A DNA stretch of 64,000 nucleotides, from assembly GCA_028821195.1 (NCBI GenBank), contig JAPPHB010000064.1:1-64000 (forward strand), in the 5' to 3' direction. Shown here in pieces: positions 27,539-36,261 of this stretch (the stretch's first letter is position 1; each line of letters begins with the position of its first letter). Source of the DNA: Gammaproteobacteria bacterium (GTDB lineage: Bacteria > Gemmatimonadota > Gemmatimonadetes > Longimicrobiales > Gaopeijiaceae). Below the pieces are notes generated by a model, which ran no database searches, was not told the origin of the DNA, and saw only the letters and a program-made list of their open reading frames with translations. The position numbers and the translations under genes were made by a program.

Positions 27539-28536
27539 CCCGGCCCGTCACACTCTTCACCGGCCAGTGGGCCGACATGCCGCTGGCCGAGCTGGCCGCA
27601 AAGGCGAGCGCCTGGGGCTACGACGGCCTCGAACTCGCCTGTTGGGGCGACCACTTCGACGTGGCGCGTGCCGCCACCGACTCAGCCTACTGCGCCGAGC
27701 GCCGCGAGCTGCTCGAAGCCCACGGCCTCGGGGTGTGGGCTATCAGCAACCATCTGGTCGGCCAGGCTGTGTGCGATCCGATCGACGACCGCCACCGGGC
27801 CATCCTTCCTCCGCATGTGTGGGAAGACGGCGACCCGGAAGGCGTCCGCGCCCGCGCCGCCGCCGAGATGAAGGCCACCGCGCGCGCCGCCGCCAACCTG
27901 GGCGTCGAGGTCGTGAACGGTTTCACCGGCAGCTCCATCTGGCACCTGCTGTATCCGTTTCCGCCCGTCTCCGAAGCCGTCATCGACGCGGGCTTCGCCG
28001 ACTTCGCCGAGCGCTGGCACCCCGTCCTCGACGCCTTCGACGAGGCGGGCGTCCGCTTCGCGCTCGAAGTGCATCCCACCGAGATCGCCTTCGACATCGC
28101 CAGCGCCGAGCGCGCGCTGGAAGCCATCGGCAGGCGCGAGGCCTTCGGCTTCAACTACGACCCCAGCCACCTCGCCTACCAGGGCATCGACGCGGTTGAG
28201 TTCATCCACCGCTTCGCCGACCGCGTCTACCACATGCATGTGAAGGACGTGTGGTGGGCGGATCGTCCGATGCCTTCCGGGGTTTTCGGCGGACACCTGC
28301 CCTTCGGCCACCGGGATCGGGCGTGGGATTTCCGCTCCCCCGGACGCGGGAAGGTGCCCTTCGAGGACATCGTGCGCGCCCTCGCCCGCATCGGCTACGA
28401 CGGACCGCTCTCCGTCGAATGGGAAGACATGGACATGGACCGCGAGCACGGCGCCCGGGAGGCCTGCGCCTTCGTGCGTTCCCTTGACTTCCCGCCTTCG
28501 AGCGCCGCTTTCGATGCCGCCTTCGAGCGCCCCTGA
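27535..28536 (+). CDS. sugar phosphate isomerase/epimerase (TIM barrel), cytoplasmic
   Basis: 333 aa from a TTG overlapping the preceding stop (TTGA). Xylose-isomerase-like TIM barrel: [63 protein letters not shown] (Glu ligand), [13 protein letters not shown] (Asp/His), [13 protein letters not shown] and [20 protein letters not shown] (terminal Glu). No signal peptide, unlike the Tat-exported relative at 19857. Closest in character to the keto-sugar isomerases and epimerases that accompany Gfo/Idh enzymes in inositol and 3-keto-glycoside pathways. Last gene of the cluster. Confidence 0.87.
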   Translation: MTRPVTLFTGQWADMPLAELAAKASAWGYDGLELACWGDHFDVARAATDSAYCAERRELLEAHGLGVWAISNHLVGQAVCDPIDDRHRAILPPHVWEDGDPEGVRARAAAEMKATARAAANLGVEVVNGFTGSSIWHLLYPFPPVSEAVIDAGFADFAERWHPVLDAFDEAGVRFALEVHPTEIAFDIASAERALEAIGRREAFGFNYDPSHLAYQGIDAVEFIHRFADRVYHMHVKDVWWADRPMPSGVFGGHLPFGHRDRAWDFRSPGRGKVPFEDIVRALARIGYDGPLSVEWEDMDMDREHGAREACAFVRSLDFPPSSAAFDAAFERP

Positions 28537-28591
28537 GGGCGGCGAGGGCTGATCGCGCTCCCAACATTCACGGACCCTTCCGCCGATACCC

Positions 28592-29683
28592 ATGGACCTG
28601 TCTTCTCCGATCCGGGCGCCGTCCCGTGAGGCGCCGCATACCCGCCTGCTACCGCTGCTTGCCATCCTTGCCGCTCCCCTGGCCGCGTGCGAATCCGAGA
28701 TCGCGGCACCCGGGGAGGAAGTGTTCGAGGAGGGCGAACTCTCCTTCGATGCCTCTTCCCCTACGGACTTCGTCTACCTGAACCTCGCGGGCGGGACGAG
28801 GGTGAGCCCTTCCGACCCCGCGGCCTCCACCGAATGGCACATGGCGTTCCGCCGCTTCTCGGTACGCCTCAACAGCGGCGTTTCGGGCCCGGGATCCGTG
28901 TCGGGGTACAATCTCGGCAACAACGCTTCCTCGTCGGCGGACCAGGTCGTCGCACTTACGCCCGGGGATGGAGAGGCAGCGTTCCAGGCCGTTACCGAGG
29001 CCGATATCCCGGTTTCGTCCGCCTTTGTCGAGGATGGCCTCGCCCCGGATCCGGGTTCTTCCTGGTTCCGCTTCGATCCCCAGGCCGGGACTCTGGTGGC
29101 AGATCCGCGGGTGGCATGGAAGCTGCGGGAGAGTTCGGGACGAGGTCACGCGCTCTTTCGCGTCGTGGAGTTGCGCATGGAGGGACAGCGGCCGCTGGGG
29201 CTGAACATCGAATACCGGCGCCAGGATCCGGGCGGCACCCTGGGCGAGCCAGGCATCGCAGACGTCGACCTTACGCGCGGCCCCGCGTACGTGGGGTTTG
29301 CGGGTGCCGAGCGGCCGCAGGCGGAGAGCTGCGACTGGGATATTGGTGTCTCGCCCGAGTTCGGCGTCCTGGTGAACGGCAACTGCGGTGCGGGGACTTT
29401 CCCCCTCGACGCCGCACAGGATTTCACCACGCAGACGCGCGCGGACGACGCCCCCGAGTACGCGGACTTCCTGGCCGTGATCGCGGGCGCCTTTCCGGCC
29501 AGCGTCATCGACGCCGGCGGCATCTTCTGGTACGGCATCCAGAACAACAACCGCCTGTGGCCGACCTACAACGTCTTCCTGGTGAGAGTGGACCAGGATG
29601 TCTACAAGGTGCAGGTCCACGACTACTACAGCGCCACTGGAGCGTCGGGATTCCCGTCCGTGAGGTTCCAGCGACTTCGATGA
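28592..29683 (+). CDS. HmuY-like lipoprotein
   Basis: 363 aa with a signal peptide and lipobox LAAC. It shows two regions with the HmuY pattern: FVYLNLAGGTRVSPSDPAASTEWHMAFRRFSVRLNSG and the C-terminal YNVFLVRVDQDVYKVQVHDYYSATGASGFPSVRFQRL. HmuY proteins are surface lipoproteins that take heme from host or environmental hemoproteins and hand it to a TonB receptor. The gene overlaps the TonB receptor start by ATGA, the same pairing as hmuY-hmuR in Bacteroidota. Heme ligand residues cannot be assigned by eye, so another ligand is possible. Confidence 0.75.
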   Translation: MDLSSPIRAPSREAPHTRLLPLLAILAAPLAACESEIAAPGEEVFEEGELSFDASSPTDFVYLNLAGGTRVSPSDPAASTEWHMAFRRFSVRLNSGVSGPGSVSGYNLGNNASSSADQVVALTPGDGEAAFQAVTEADIPVSSAFVEDGLAPDPGSSWFRFDPQAGTLVADPRVAWKLRESSGRGHALFRVVELRMEGQRPLGLNIEYRRQDPGGTLGEPGIADVDLTRGPAYVGFAGAERPQAESCDWDIGVSPEFGVLVNGNCGAGTFPLDAAQDFTTQTRADDAPEYADFLAVIAGAFPASVIDAGGIFWYGIQNNNRLWPTYNVFLVRVDQDVYKVQVHDYYSATGASGFPSVRFQRLR

Positions 29684-31893
29684 ACGGGGCCGTGCGCGCG
29701 GGATCGACCGCGGCCTTCGTACTCACAGCCCTCGTGGCGGCTTCGAGCCTGCACGCTCTGGCGCCATCCGGCCTTCGGGCGTTTCCGCCGGCGTGGCAGG
29801 AGTCGCCCCCGGGACAGGTTGTCGACCAGGCGTCGGGCGCGGGCATCGCCGGGGCGGGCCTGACGTGGATGCCGCCCGGTGCGGCGCGGGGGCCCCGCGA
29901 CGGCGATGACAGCCTGCTTCCCTTGACCACCAACTCGCTCGGAGCCTTTGCGCTGCCCGAATCCTGGGGTCCCGGGGGCACGGTCGAGGTGGCGGCTCTC
30001 GGATTCGTCGCCCGCACGCTCACGTGGGCGGAGGCCGCGGCGGCGGAATGGCGCCTTGAACTCGCGCGCGATCCGCTGGCGCTGGACGAAGTGGTGGTCA
30101 CGGCCAGCGTACGCGCGCGGCGCCGGTCGGAGATCGCCGTCCCGGTGGAGACCATTGAGGCGGCGGAGATCGCCGCGGCCGGGGCGGCATCCGCGGACCG
30201 CCTTCTGGAGGAGCTGCCCGGCGTGCAGGTCACCGGGAATGCGCCGACCGGGTCGAACCTGCTGATCCGCGGCATCGGCGGCGCGCGCGTGCTGGTGCTC
30301 CTGGACGGGCAGCCGGTCACCGGAACCCTCATCGAGAACCGCGACCTGAGCCGCATGTCGCTCGCCGGCAGCGAGCGCGTCGAGATCGTGAAGGGCCCCC
30401 TCTCGTCCCTCTACGGTTCCGACGCCCTGGGCGGCGTGGTGAACGTCATCACCCGGCTGCCCGCGACCGGCTTCCGCCTGGACGCACGCGCGCTTTCGGG
30501 AGGGGCGGGCCGGCGGGAGGCGGAGGCGACCGCAAGCGGAGGAGGCCGCCTCCAGTACAGCATCACCGGGGGATGGCGCCAGGAGAACCAGGTTCCGGGA
30601 CTCGTCAGCGGCGGCCAGGACGCCTTCGGGCGCGTGTGGGACGGCCGTTCCCGCCTGCGCTTCGCCGTGACCGACGACTGGGAGCTGCGCGCCGGCCTCA
30701 CCTTCCTGCGCGAGCGCCAGCGATGGCCGGTCGGGGGCGGGTTCTCGGGGTTCAACGACAATCGCGGCGTCTCGGGCTGGCTGGAAACCAGGCGCCGGGC
30801 CGGCCCCGGGGAATGGAGCGCGACCGTCTTCGCCCAGGACTACGAACATCTCTACCGGAGCGCGCGGGGCGACGCCCCCATCGCCGGCGACCGCGCCAAC
30901 GCCCAGTGGGAGAGGCTGGCCAAGGGCACCGCCGGCTACTCGGGCAGCCGGGGCGACCACGACTTCGACGTTGGCATCGAGGCCGCGGCGCGCTCCATCC
31001 AGTCGCCCGACAAGCTGGTCGAGGAGCGGGCCTCGGACGACCAGATCGCCTTCTTCGTGCAGGACGCCTGGCGGCTGGGCGTCACGGTGGTGAGCGGCGG
31101 CGCGCGCCTCACCCGCAACAGCCGCTGGGGGTCGAATCTGGCGCCCTCGCTTGGGCTGACACGTGCCTTCGGGGAGAGCCTGCGCATGCGCGCCGCCATC
31201 GCCCAGGGTTTCCGCGCGCCGTCCTTCAAGGAGCTCGGCTGGAGGTACGTCAACCTGGCCGCGGGCGTCACCGTCCAGGGCTATCCCGACCTTCAGCCCG
31301 AGCGCTCCTGGAACGTATCGGCCGGCGCGGAGTGGCGGGCGGGCGAGCGGCTGCTCGTCGACGCCGAGGTCTACACCAACCGCATCCGGAACCTCGTCGA
31401 ACTCGGGTTCATCGGCAACGCGCCGAGCGGTCTGCTCGTCTACTCCCCGCGCAACCTGGCCGACGCCGTCACCCAGGGCTTCGAGCTATCGCTGCACGTG
31501 CTCGCGGGAGACGGCGAGTTCTCCGCCGGCTACGCGCACCTTGACGCACACACGGGGTCCGGCGGGCGGCTCGACCGGCGCGCCAGACACTCCGCGCGAG
31601 CCCGCGCAAGCTGGACCGCGGAGCAGTTCTCGGGCCTCCGCCTCGATGCGACCGCCCACTTCACCGGAAGCGCGCCCATAATCCTGACCCGGCCCGACGG
31701 GACCTCCGTTCCCCTGGGGACCCAGGAGCGGTTCACGGCCGTGGACCTGCAGGCGACCCTTCCCATCGCCGGCAATCTCGAGCTGCTCGCGGGCGTCGAC
31801 AACCTGTTCGACGCCCGTCCCGAGGGATGGCAGGGCATCGTCGAACGCCGGTTCCGGACGAGCATCCGGCTCCGGGAGCTGTTCGCGGGATAG
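29680..31893 (+). CDS. TonB-dependent outer-membrane receptor (HmuR-like context)
   Basis: 737 aa. A signal peptide, a short carboxypeptidase-regulatory-like N-domain (VVDQASGAGIAGAGLTWMPPG), TonB box DEVVVTA, a plug domain (ADRLLEELPGVQVTG, NLLIRGIGGARVLVLLDGQPV, VEIVKGPLSSLYGSDALGGVVNVIT), then the barrel with FRAP-type GFRAPSFKELGWRYVN and GYPDLQPERSW before the C-terminal strands. FRAP and a nearby (N/Y)PDL motif are hallmarks of heme receptors. Translationally coupled to the HmuY-like gene. The N-terminal extension of the track ORF (to 28687) is a shadow inside hmuY. No heme oxygenase or inner-membrane heme ABC system is next to it. Confidence 0.88.
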   Translation: MNGAVRAGSTAAFVLTALVAASSLHALAPSGLRAFPPAWQESPPGQVVDQASGAGIAGAGLTWMPPGAARGPRDGDDSLLPLTTNSLGAFALPESWGPGGTVEVAALGFVARTLTWAEAAAAEWRLELARDPLALDEVVVTASVRARRRSEIAVPVETIEAAEIAAAGAASADRLLEELPGVQVTGNAPTGSNLLIRGIGGARVLVLLDGQPVTGTLIENRDLSRMSLAGSERVEIVKGPLSSLYGSDALGGVVNVITRLPATGFRLDARALSGGAGRREAEATASGGGRLQYSITGGWRQENQVPGLVSGGQDAFGRVWDGRSRLRFAVTDDWELRAGLTFLRERQRWPVGGGFSGFNDNRGVSGWLETRRRAGPGEWSATVFAQDYEHLYRSARGDAPIAGDRANAQWERLAKGTAGYSGSRGDHDFDVGIEAAARSIQSPDKLVEERASDDQIAFFVQDAWRLGVTVVSGGARLTRNSRWGSNLAPSLGLTRAFGESLRMRAAIAQGFRAPSFKELGWRYVNLAAGVTVQGYPDLQPERSWNVSAGAEWRAGERLLVDAEVYTNRIRNLVELGFIGNAPSGLLVYSPRNLADAVTQGFELSLHVLAGDGEFSAGYAHLDAHTGSGGRLDRRARHSARARASWTAEQFSGLRLDATAHFTGSAPIILTRPDGTSVPLGTQERFTAVDLQATLPIAGNLELLAGVDNLFDARPEGWQGIVERRFRTSIRLRELFAG

Positions 31894-32052
31894 ACCCGCT
31901 CGACCCAAGCCGGCGCCGAACTGATTACACCCGGCCGGGGACAGGCCGATCCGGCTTTCGCCAGGCGTCATCGCGCCACCTTTCGGACTCGGGTCGGCCG
32001 CGCTTATGTTGCGGGGTCTCTTGTCTTCCCGTCTCCTTCTCGCGGTGCGTCA

Positions 32053-33678
32053 ATGGTCAAACGAACGATCACGGCAATGCTGGTCGCCCTGGTAATCACC
32101 CCCACCCTCCTGGCGGCCGCGCAGGGCCTCTCCGACGATGAACTCGAGCCTCTCGTGGCCCGTGTGGAAGAGGGCGTCCTCGAGCGCGCCAAGCTGGCCC
32201 AGGTCATGGTGGACAAGATCTTCTCCTTCTCCGAGCTGGGGCAGCAGGAGATCGAGACCTCGGCCTACATAACGGGGATCCTCGAGGACAACGGTTTTAC
32301 CATCGAGCACGCTCCCTCCGGCATTCCGACCGGATGGTTCGCGCGCTGGGGGAGCGGCAGGCCGGTCATCTCCTTCGGGTCCGACATCGACGGCATCCCC
32401 AAGGCCAACCAGAAGCCCGGCGTAGCGTACCACGACCCGCTGATTCCGGGCGCCCCCGGCCACGGCGAGGGCCATAACTCGGGACAGGCCGTGAACGTGG
32501 TGGCGGCGCTCGCGCTGAAGGACGTCATGGAGGCCGAGGGCATCGAGGGCACGCTCGTGCTATGGCCCGGGGTCGCCGAGGAGCAGTTGGGCTCGAAGGC
32601 CTGGTACGTGCGCGACGGCTATCTCCAGGACATCGACATCACCCTCTTCACGCACGTGAGCAGCAACCTGTCGGTGAGCTGGGGCCAGGGGAGCGGCACC
32701 GGGCTGGTCTCCGTGGAGTTCACCTTCGCGGGCGAGGCTGCGCACGGCGCCGGCGCGCCCTGGCGGGGCCGCAGCGCACTCGACGCGGTCGAGCTGATGA
32801 ACGTCGCCTGGAACTTCCGGCGCGAGCACCTGCGGCCCGACCAGCGCTCCCACTACGTGATCAGCGACGGCGGCGATCAGCCGAACGTCGTGCCGCCGAG
32901 CGCTTCGGTATGGTATTTCATCCGCGAGATGGATTACGAGGACATCAGGCGCAACTTCGACACCGCCATCCGCATCGCCGAAGGCGCCGCCCTGATGACC
33001 GACACCGAGATGTCGTACCGGATCATCGGAGCCGCATGGCCGCGGCACTTCAACAGGGTCGTGGCCGAGACGATGTACGAACACATCGAGGATGTCGGGC
33101 TGCCGGAGTGGACCGACGACGACCACGACTTCGCGAGCGCGGTGCAGGAATCGGTGGGAAGCGTCCCGTCGGGGATGCCGATCACCCTGTCGCCCCTGGG
33201 CGAGCCGGGGCCGCGCCGGAGCGGCGGATCCGACGACATCGGTGACATCTCGTGGAACGTGCCCACGGTGACCATGCGCTTCCCGTCCAACGTGCCGGGG
33301 CTTCCGGGTCACCACTGGTCCAGCGCCATGGCGATGGCTACCCCGATCGCGCACAAGGGCGCGGTAGCCGGTGCGCGCGTGATGGCCCGCACCGCGCTCC
33401 AGCTCTTTGCTCAGCCGGAGCTGGTCGACGAGGCGTGGACCTACTTCCGGGAGGAACAGACCGCGGCCGTGGAGTATATTCCCTTCATCGGCCCCGACGA
33501 CCCGCCGCCCATCGACCTTAACAAGGAGATCATGGACGCGTATCGTCCGCTCCTCGAGCAGTTCTACTATGACGAAACCCGCTTCGAGACGTATCTTGAG
33601 CAGTTGGGGATCACGTATCCCACGCTCTCGCGGCCGGTTTCCCAGGAAGACCGGCAGGACACCCCGGGATCGAACTGA
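32053..33678 (+). CDS. exported M20 amidohydrolase (AbgB/aminobenzoyl-glutamate hydrolase-like)
   Basis: 541 aa with a signal peptide (MVKRTITAMLVALVITPTLLAAAQ). M20D/AbgB-like marks: FSFSELGQQEIETSAYITGILEDNGF, ISFGSDIDGIPKANQKPG, GHGEGHNSGQAVNVVAALALKDVM, LVLWPGVAEEQLGSKAWYV, a dimerisation segment with EFTFAGEAAHGAGAPWRGRSALDAVELMNV, and GLPGHHWSSAMAMATPIAHKG near the end. Members hydrolyse N-acyl amino acids or p-aminobenzoyl-glutamate. It is a stand-alone gene followed after 25 bp by a DUF3299 gene. Substrate not determined. Confidence 0.88.
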   Translation: MVKRTITAMLVALVITPTLLAAAQGLSDDELEPLVARVEEGVLERAKLAQVMVDKIFSFSELGQQEIETSAYITGILEDNGFTIEHAPSGIPTGWFARWGSGRPVISFGSDIDGIPKANQKPGVAYHDPLIPGAPGHGEGHNSGQAVNVVAALALKDVMEAEGIEGTLVLWPGVAEEQLGSKAWYVRDGYLQDIDITLFTHVSSNLSVSWGQGSGTGLVSVEFTFAGEAAHGAGAPWRGRSALDAVELMNVAWNFRREHLRPDQRSHYVISDGGDQPNVVPPSASVWYFIREMDYEDIRRNFDTAIRIAEGAALMTDTEMSYRIIGAAWPRHFNRVVAETMYEHIEDVGLPEWTDDDHDFASAVQESVGSVPSGMPITLSPLGEPGPRRSGGSDDIGDISWNVPTVTMRFPSNVPGLPGHHWSSAMAMATPIAHKGAVAGARVMARTALQLFAQPELVDEAWTYFREEQTAAVEYIPFIGPDDPPPIDLNKEIMDAYRPLLEQFYYDETRFETYLEQLGITYPTLSRPVSQEDRQDTPGSN

Positions 33679-33703
33679 GGACTTTCACAACCGGAGTTTT
33701 CCG

Positions 33704-34207
33704 ATGATCGACGCCAGCCGCAGACTTCTCTCCGCCGCCGCCGCCATGATGTTTGTGGTGACCCTTACCGGCGCGGGCGGCCTCCCGGAGGCCGTCACGG
33801 AACCCCCGGTCGATGCAGCCCCCGTTGTTTCCGCCGACGATCCCACCGAGGTGGGCTGGCGCCTTCTGGCCAGCCTCAACTACCGCACCGGCGAGACGGG
33901 CGAGGAGCTGGCCGCTCTTGCCGGCAAGCTCGTCAAGATCCCCGGGTTCACGGTGCCGCTCGAGGACTGGGCGTCTTCGGCGACGGAATTCCTCCTCGTG
34001 CCCTACGTCGGCGCCTGCATCCACACGCCGCCTCCGCCACCTAACCAGCTCGTCTACATCCAGATGGATGCGGGAAAGCGGGCGACGATGGACGGGTGGA
34101 ACCCGGTGTGGGTCGAGGGTGTGCTCGAGATCGAGATGACCCAGAGCGTGTACGGCTACGTCGGCTTCACCATCACCGGCCAGCGCGTCTATCCGTACGG
34201 TTCCTGA
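33704..34207 (+). CDS. DUF3299 family exported protein
   Basis: 167 aa with a signal peptide. GKLVKIPGFTVPLEDWASSATEFLLVPYVGACIHTPPPPPNQLVY is the unmistakable DUF3299 core (VPY.GACIH.PPPPPNQ). The Cys and His may bind a metal. From memory, these proteins often neighbour an ABC ATPase and an FtsX-like permease, sometimes in metal-linked loci. The same two genes lie just downstream here, but beyond a strong terminator. GGAG eight bases before ATG 33704 supports the start. Confidence 0.85.
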   Translation: MIDASRRLLSAAAAMMFVVTLTGAGGLPEAVTEPPVDAAPVVSADDPTEVGWRLLASLNYRTGETGEELAALAGKLVKIPGFTVPLEDWASSATEFLLVPYVGACIHTPPPPPNQLVYIQMDAGKRATMDGWNPVWVEGVLEIEMTQSVYGYVGFTITGQRVYPYGS

Positions 34208-34238
34208 TCCGCGGATGCAGCCAGCTGCTTGCATCAAG

Positions 34239-34273
34239 CGCGCCCTCGCCTGAGTCGAGGGCGCGTTTTTTTT
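34239..34273 (+). terminator. Rho-independent terminator after DUF3299
   Basis: A perfect 10-bp stem (CGCGCCCTCG / CGAGGGCGCG) with a 7-base loop is followed by eight T residues. It ends the 32.05-34.2 kb transcript. The ABC transporter pair that starts 34 bp later therefore probably has its own promoter or depends on readthrough. This is the clearest intrinsic terminator I found in the window. Confidence 0.95.
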
Positions 34274-34306
34274 GGTGAGACGACGTTCGCAGGGAGACCC
34301 CAATAG

Positions 34307-34990
34307 ATGAGCCTCGCGATCGATCTCCGGCGTCTGCGTTTCCGCTACGGCGGAGGTCCCTGGGTGCTGGACATCCCCGAGCTGACGCTCGCACGCGGCG
34401 AGCGCGCGTTCCTGTTCGGCCCCAGCGGCAGCGGCAAGACCACGCTGCTCGGAGTGCTGGCGGGGGTCCTGGAAGCGAACGAGGGCGAGGTCAGGGTGCT
34501 GGGCGAGGATCTCGCCTCACTCTCAAGCGCACAGCGCGACGCCTTCCGGGCGCAGCACATCGGCTACGTCTTCCAGATGTTCAACCTCATCCCCTACCTG
34601 TCGGTGCTCGACAACATCGCGCTCCCGGCACGCATGGACCCTGCCCGCCGGGCCCGGCTGGACGGCGCCGGCGTGAAGGAGACCGCCGCCCTGCTGGCCG
34701 ATCATCTCCAGATCGGCGATCTGCTGAAGAAGCCCGTGACGGAGCTCTCGGTGGGCCAGCAGCAGCGCGTGGCCGCCTGCCGTGCGCTGATCGGTGCCCC
34801 GGAGCTCATCGTCGCCGACGAACCCACCTCCTCCCTGGATTTTGACCGCCGTGAGGCCTTCCTCGAGCTGCTCTTCCAGGAGTGCGAGCGCGCCGGCGCC
34901 ACGCTGGTGTTCGTGAGCCACGACCGCACCCTGGAGGGCATGTTCTCCCACAGGATCTCCCTCCCCGACATCAACAGGGCGGTGCTCTGA
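34307..34990 (+). CDS. ABC transporter ATP-binding protein (MacB/LolD-like)
   Basis: 227 aa ATPase with Walker A GPSGSGKTT (about 40), Q-loop YVFQMFNLIPYLSVLDNI, signature LSVGQQQRVAACRALI, Walker B LIVADEPTSSLD and H-loop FVSHD. The 'FQ.FNLIPYL' Q-loop and small size are typical of the LolD/MacB group that pairs with FtsX-type permeases. It overlaps the permease start (TGATG). It could energise lipoprotein release, metal handling or export through the paired permease; the cargo is not evident. Confidence 0.92.
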   Translation: MSLAIDLRRLRFRYGGGPWVLDIPELTLARGERAFLFGPSGSGKTTLLGVLAGVLEANEGEVRVLGEDLASLSSAQRDAFRAQHIGYVFQMFNLIPYLSVLDNIALPARMDPARRARLDGAGVKETAALLADHLQIGDLLKKPVTELSVGQQQRVAACRALIGAPELIVADEPTSSLDFDRREAFLELLFQECERAGATLVFVSHDRTLEGMFSHRISLPDINRAVL

Positions 34991-36255
34991 TGCTGGTTTT
35001 CGACCTGGCACTCAAGTCGCTCCGCAACCGCGCCTTCAGCACCTCGCTCACGGTGGGCTCCATCGCCCTCAGCGTCGCCCTGCTGATCGGCGTCGAGAAC
35101 GTGCGCGTGGGAATGCGGGAGAGCTTCTCCAACACCATCAGCCAGACCGATCTGATCGTGGGCACCAAGGGCGGCACGATTCAACTGCTGCTCTATTCGG
35201 TCTTCGGGATGGGGTCGCCGACGAACAATCTGACCTGGGACACCTACCGCGAGTGGGCCGAGCATCCCGCCATCGAGTGGACCATCCCCTACGGCCTGGG
35301 CGACAGCCACAGGGGATTCCGCGTCATCGGCACCAACGAGGACTTCTACCGGCACTACCGGTATCGAGGGGGGCAGGCCATCGCGCTGGCCCAAGGCCGG
35401 CCCGGCTCCGGGGTTTTCGATGTAACCCTGGGCGCGGATGTGGCGAGCGAACTGGGCTACGGGCTCGGCGACGAGGTCGCGGTGACCCACGGGATCGGTG
35501 AGGTGGGCTTCCTGAACCACGACCAGATGCCGTTCACGGTCGTGGGTATCCTCGACAAGACCTTCACCCCGGTCGACCGCGCGGTCTACGTCACCCTCGA
35601 GGGCATTGAGGCCATCCACTTCGGATGGGAGGACGGCGCGCCGCCCATGCCGGGCGAGGAGCAGACGCGCGAGGATGTGCTCGCGATGGATGAGATCGAG
35701 ATCACCCAGGTGACGTCGTTCTTCGTGGGGGCGACGAACCGGAGGGACGTGCTCCGGCTGCAACGCGAGGTCAACGACTACGAGGGCGAGCCGATGATGG
35801 CGGTCATCCCCGGGCTGGCGCTGAACGAGATGTGGCAGGGGATCGGCTACGCCGAGACCGGGCTCCGGGTGGTGACGATCTTCGTCGTGCTGGTGGGACT
35901 GCTGGGCATGCTGGTGTCGCTCTACACGTCGCTCAACGAGCGCAGGCGCGAGATGGCGATCCTGCGCGCCGTCGGAGCCGGACCCAACCGGATCGTCTCG
36001 CTGCTGGTGCTCGAGTCGGTGTGCCTGGCCGCGGCGGGGGCGATTGGCGGACTGGCGCTGGTGTACGTGCTGCTCTCGGCAGGGCAGCCCATCGTCGAGG
36101 CGCAGGTGGGGCTCTTCATCCCGATCCGGCCCCCCGGATCCGTCGAACTGCTCTTCCTCGGCGCCGTGGTTACGGCCGGATTCCTGATGGGGTTCGTGCC
36201 CGCGCTCAAGGCCTACCGCACCGCCCTCCACGACGGGCTGGCGGTGCGCGTGTAG
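34990..36255 (+). CDS. FtsX/MacB-type ABC permease
   Basis: 421 aa. Topology: one N-terminal helix (AFSTSLTVGSIALSVALLIGVENV), a large periplasmic MacB_PCD-like domain (about 45-300), then three C-terminal helices of the FtsX domain (VVTIFVVLVGLLGMLVSLYTSLNERRREMAILRAVGAGPNRI, then SLLVLESVCLAAAGAIGGLALVYVLLSAG, then LLFLGAVVTAGFLMGFVPALKAYR). The LNERRREMAILRAVGA loop is the family hallmark. Coupled to the ATPase gene by TGATG. The DUF3299 gene lies upstream, beyond the terminator. The next gene converges, 6 bp past the stop. Confidence 0.9.
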   Translation: MLVFDLALKSLRNRAFSTSLTVGSIALSVALLIGVENVRVGMRESFSNTISQTDLIVGTKGGTIQLLLYSVFGMGSPTNNLTWDTYREWAEHPAIEWTIPYGLGDSHRGFRVIGTNEDFYRHYRYRGGQAIALAQGRPGSGVFDVTLGADVASELGYGLGDEVAVTHGIGEVGFLNHDQMPFTVVGILDKTFTPVDRAVYVTLEGIEAIHFGWEDGAPPMPGEEQTREDVLAMDEIEITQVTSFFVGATNRRDVLRLQREVNDYEGEPMMAVIPGLALNEMWQGIGYAETGLRVVTIFVVLVGLLGMLVSLYTSLNERRREMAILRAVGAGPNRIVSLLVLESVCLAAAGAIGGLALVYVLLSAGQPIVEAQVGLFIPIRPPGSVELLFLGAVVTAGFLMGFVPALKAYRTALHDGLAVRV

Positions 36256-36261
36256 GAGGGC

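Noticed and set aside
28687-29679. N-terminal third of the 1068-aa ORF before the TonB receptor
   Set aside because: Out-of-frame reading of the HmuY-like gene; the receptor has its own ATG, overlap and signal peptide at 29680.
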